In this document: positions 62,800 to 64,000 of the stretch, piece by piece
Layout of the letters: every line of letters begins with the position of its first letter
How positions within the stretch are numbered: position 1 is the stretch's first letter
Assembly (NCBI RefSeq): GCF_030463565.1
Contig: NC_134644.1
Span: forward strand, 130,073,388 to 130,137,387
Length of the DNA: 64,000 nucleotides
DNA from: Pelecanus crispus
Taxonomy: Eukaryota > Chordata > Aves > Pelecaniformes > Pelecanidae
Direction of reading: 5' to 3'
The notes under the pieces: generated by a model
Databases searched by the model: none
The model's input: only the letters and a program-made list of their open reading frames with translations
What the model was told of the DNA's origin: nothing
Made by a program: the position numbers and the translations under genes

Positions 62800-64000
62800 A
62801 TATCACAGTTAACGCCGTTAGGTTATGCAATAAAAAGCTATTCTGCACACAAAGGAGCAGAGAGGCACGCTTGCAGGTGGGGGAACCCACCTAAATACCC
62901 TGATCCAGCTCCTCCCAGAGCTATCACAGGAGAACCATTGGCTCTCCCCACGTCCCCACCACCACCGGGCCTCTCCAGGGCACTTTTCAGATTGAGAGGT
63001 GTGACTGCTTACAGGGCTACCAGATTTATCATGAGGTGTGGGGGAAAGGCACGTGGGGATTGCACAAGTCCTGTTATGGAAAGTTTAGGGAAGGAACCAA
63101 AGGTGGGGAAAGGGAGGGATCAAAGTGGCTTGGGGAGGAACAAGCATGGGAAAACAGAGGGCTACGATGACACAAGGGACACACCACCTGTGAACAGGTT
63201 GCAGGTCAGTACGCAGATCTAGCTGTGCTCTCTCCCTATCACCACGGTCTGTCCTGTCTGCCCATTAATCTCCTTCTCCAAGTCTTTTCCTGGGGCTCCA
63301 TTCAGTATGCACATGTGCCCACATGATAAATGGAGTCAGGGCACAGAGGCCTGTGAATCTGTGGTGCCAGCAAAGGAGGGGGTGAGCTTTTGCAGGTCAG
63401 GGTGTGATCACAGGGAGCACCAAGCTGGACTAGTCAGCAAATTGGCAGAGTGGCCTGGGAACCAGGGACAGGGCAGACCATCTGAGTGAGGCAACTGAAG
63501 GAGCTGGCTGCTGGAGGAAAAGCAGGGGGTCCAAGTGAGCTGCTGGAGAACCTGGGGTGTCTGAGCATGAGTGTGTGTGCGCAAGAGGCAATGGGGGATA
63601 AATACGGACCCAAGGGCCAGTTTCAGGGTAGGACAGGTATGGATACCCATTAACTGGAAGGATCCACACATGCAACATGCGTTTGCCACTGGCAGACATT
63701 CAGCTTGACCATCCAGAAAGGGCAACAGGATAAAGCCGCTGGTGCTGTTTGTGCTTGCATTAGTGCTGTGTTTCCTGCGTTGATGTGGTGGCCAACTATG
63801 TATTTATATGCGTACATGCTGAATATGTGTGTTTGTGTGCTACTGAGAATATGTGCCTAGTCTCACTACTGGCTGGGCCTGGGGCCACACATGCCTGAAC
63901 TAAGAACTAGAAATACTTGAACAAAACCCTTTATAGGCCGCCTTTAAAAGCCAAAACCAAAACTCATAAGCACATTTTAAACTTGAAAATGTTCCTGCAC
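62800..64000. other. GC-richer, repeat-like block of unknown family reaching the window edge
   Basis: The composition changes sharply from AT-rich to G-rich on the plus strand (many GGG and AGGG words) near 62860. It begins after TTATGCAATAAAAAGC and continues through short sequence such as GCAGACCATCTGAGTGAGGC and TACTGGCTGGGCCTGGGG. The 151-codon frame at 62767-63222 has low complexity and no domain. The look is that of an LTR or another dispersed repeat, but I cannot name the family, and CpG content is too low for a CpG island. Confidence 0.35.

Noticed and set aside
62767..63222. 151-codon plus-strand ORF at the right edge
   Set aside because: Low-complexity Pro/Arg/Gly-rich translation, no domain, and it crosses the boundary into the repeat-like G-rich block.

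Overview
This is a vertebrate nuclear genomic window, almost certainly from a bird. It is AT-rich, has long introns, and carries several CR1 LINE fragments with the (ATTCTATG)n-type 3' end that is typical of avian and other sauropsid genomes. It also carries one solo endogenous-retrovirus LTR that resembles the TguLTR5-like LTRs of neoavian birds. Nothing prokaryotic is present.

The one gene I can identify firmly is PCMTD1 (protein-L-isoaspartate O-methyltransferase domain-containing protein 1), on the minus strand. Its whole coding sequence can be assembled from five coding exons: 50836-51142, 46736-46838, 34450-34621, 32725-32848 and 26663-27033. Every junction has a GT donor and an AG acceptor, the phases fit, and the product is 358 residues plus a stop. 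The protein has an isoaspartyl methyltransferase fold with an intact SAM-binding motif. Its C-terminal extension has a BC-box-like helix, a polybasic/acidic stretch and an LPLP Cul-box-like motif, as expected for a substrate receptor of a Cullin-RING ligase. The first coding exon also carries about 120 bases of 5' UTR with two tiny upstream ORFs. A long 3' UTR probably runs to an AATAAA near 24384-24389. No CpG-island promoter is visible between 51264 and 64000, so the transcription start is probably beyond the right edge.

Layout: 1-24360 is gene-poor sequence downstream of PCMTD1, with CR1 fragments (2348-2542, 7750-8174, 10070-10215), simple repeats, a 72-bp tandem duplication near 15476-15629, and two open minus-strand stretches (13335-13586 and 21379-21741) that I could not identify. 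24361-51263 is PCMTD1, whose introns hold a 1.3-kb CR1 with decayed reverse transcriptase (30360-31650) and an older CR1 (33115-33530). 51264-64000 is upstream or 5'-intron sequence with two CR1 tails, the solo LTR (57468-58032), and a GC-richer repeat-like block from about 62800 to the right edge.

I found no convincing novel multi-gene system. The best leads are the unidentified small membrane-protein-like ORF at 13335-13586, the open frame at 21379-21741, the upstream ORFs of PCMTD1, and the uncharacterised block at the right edge.
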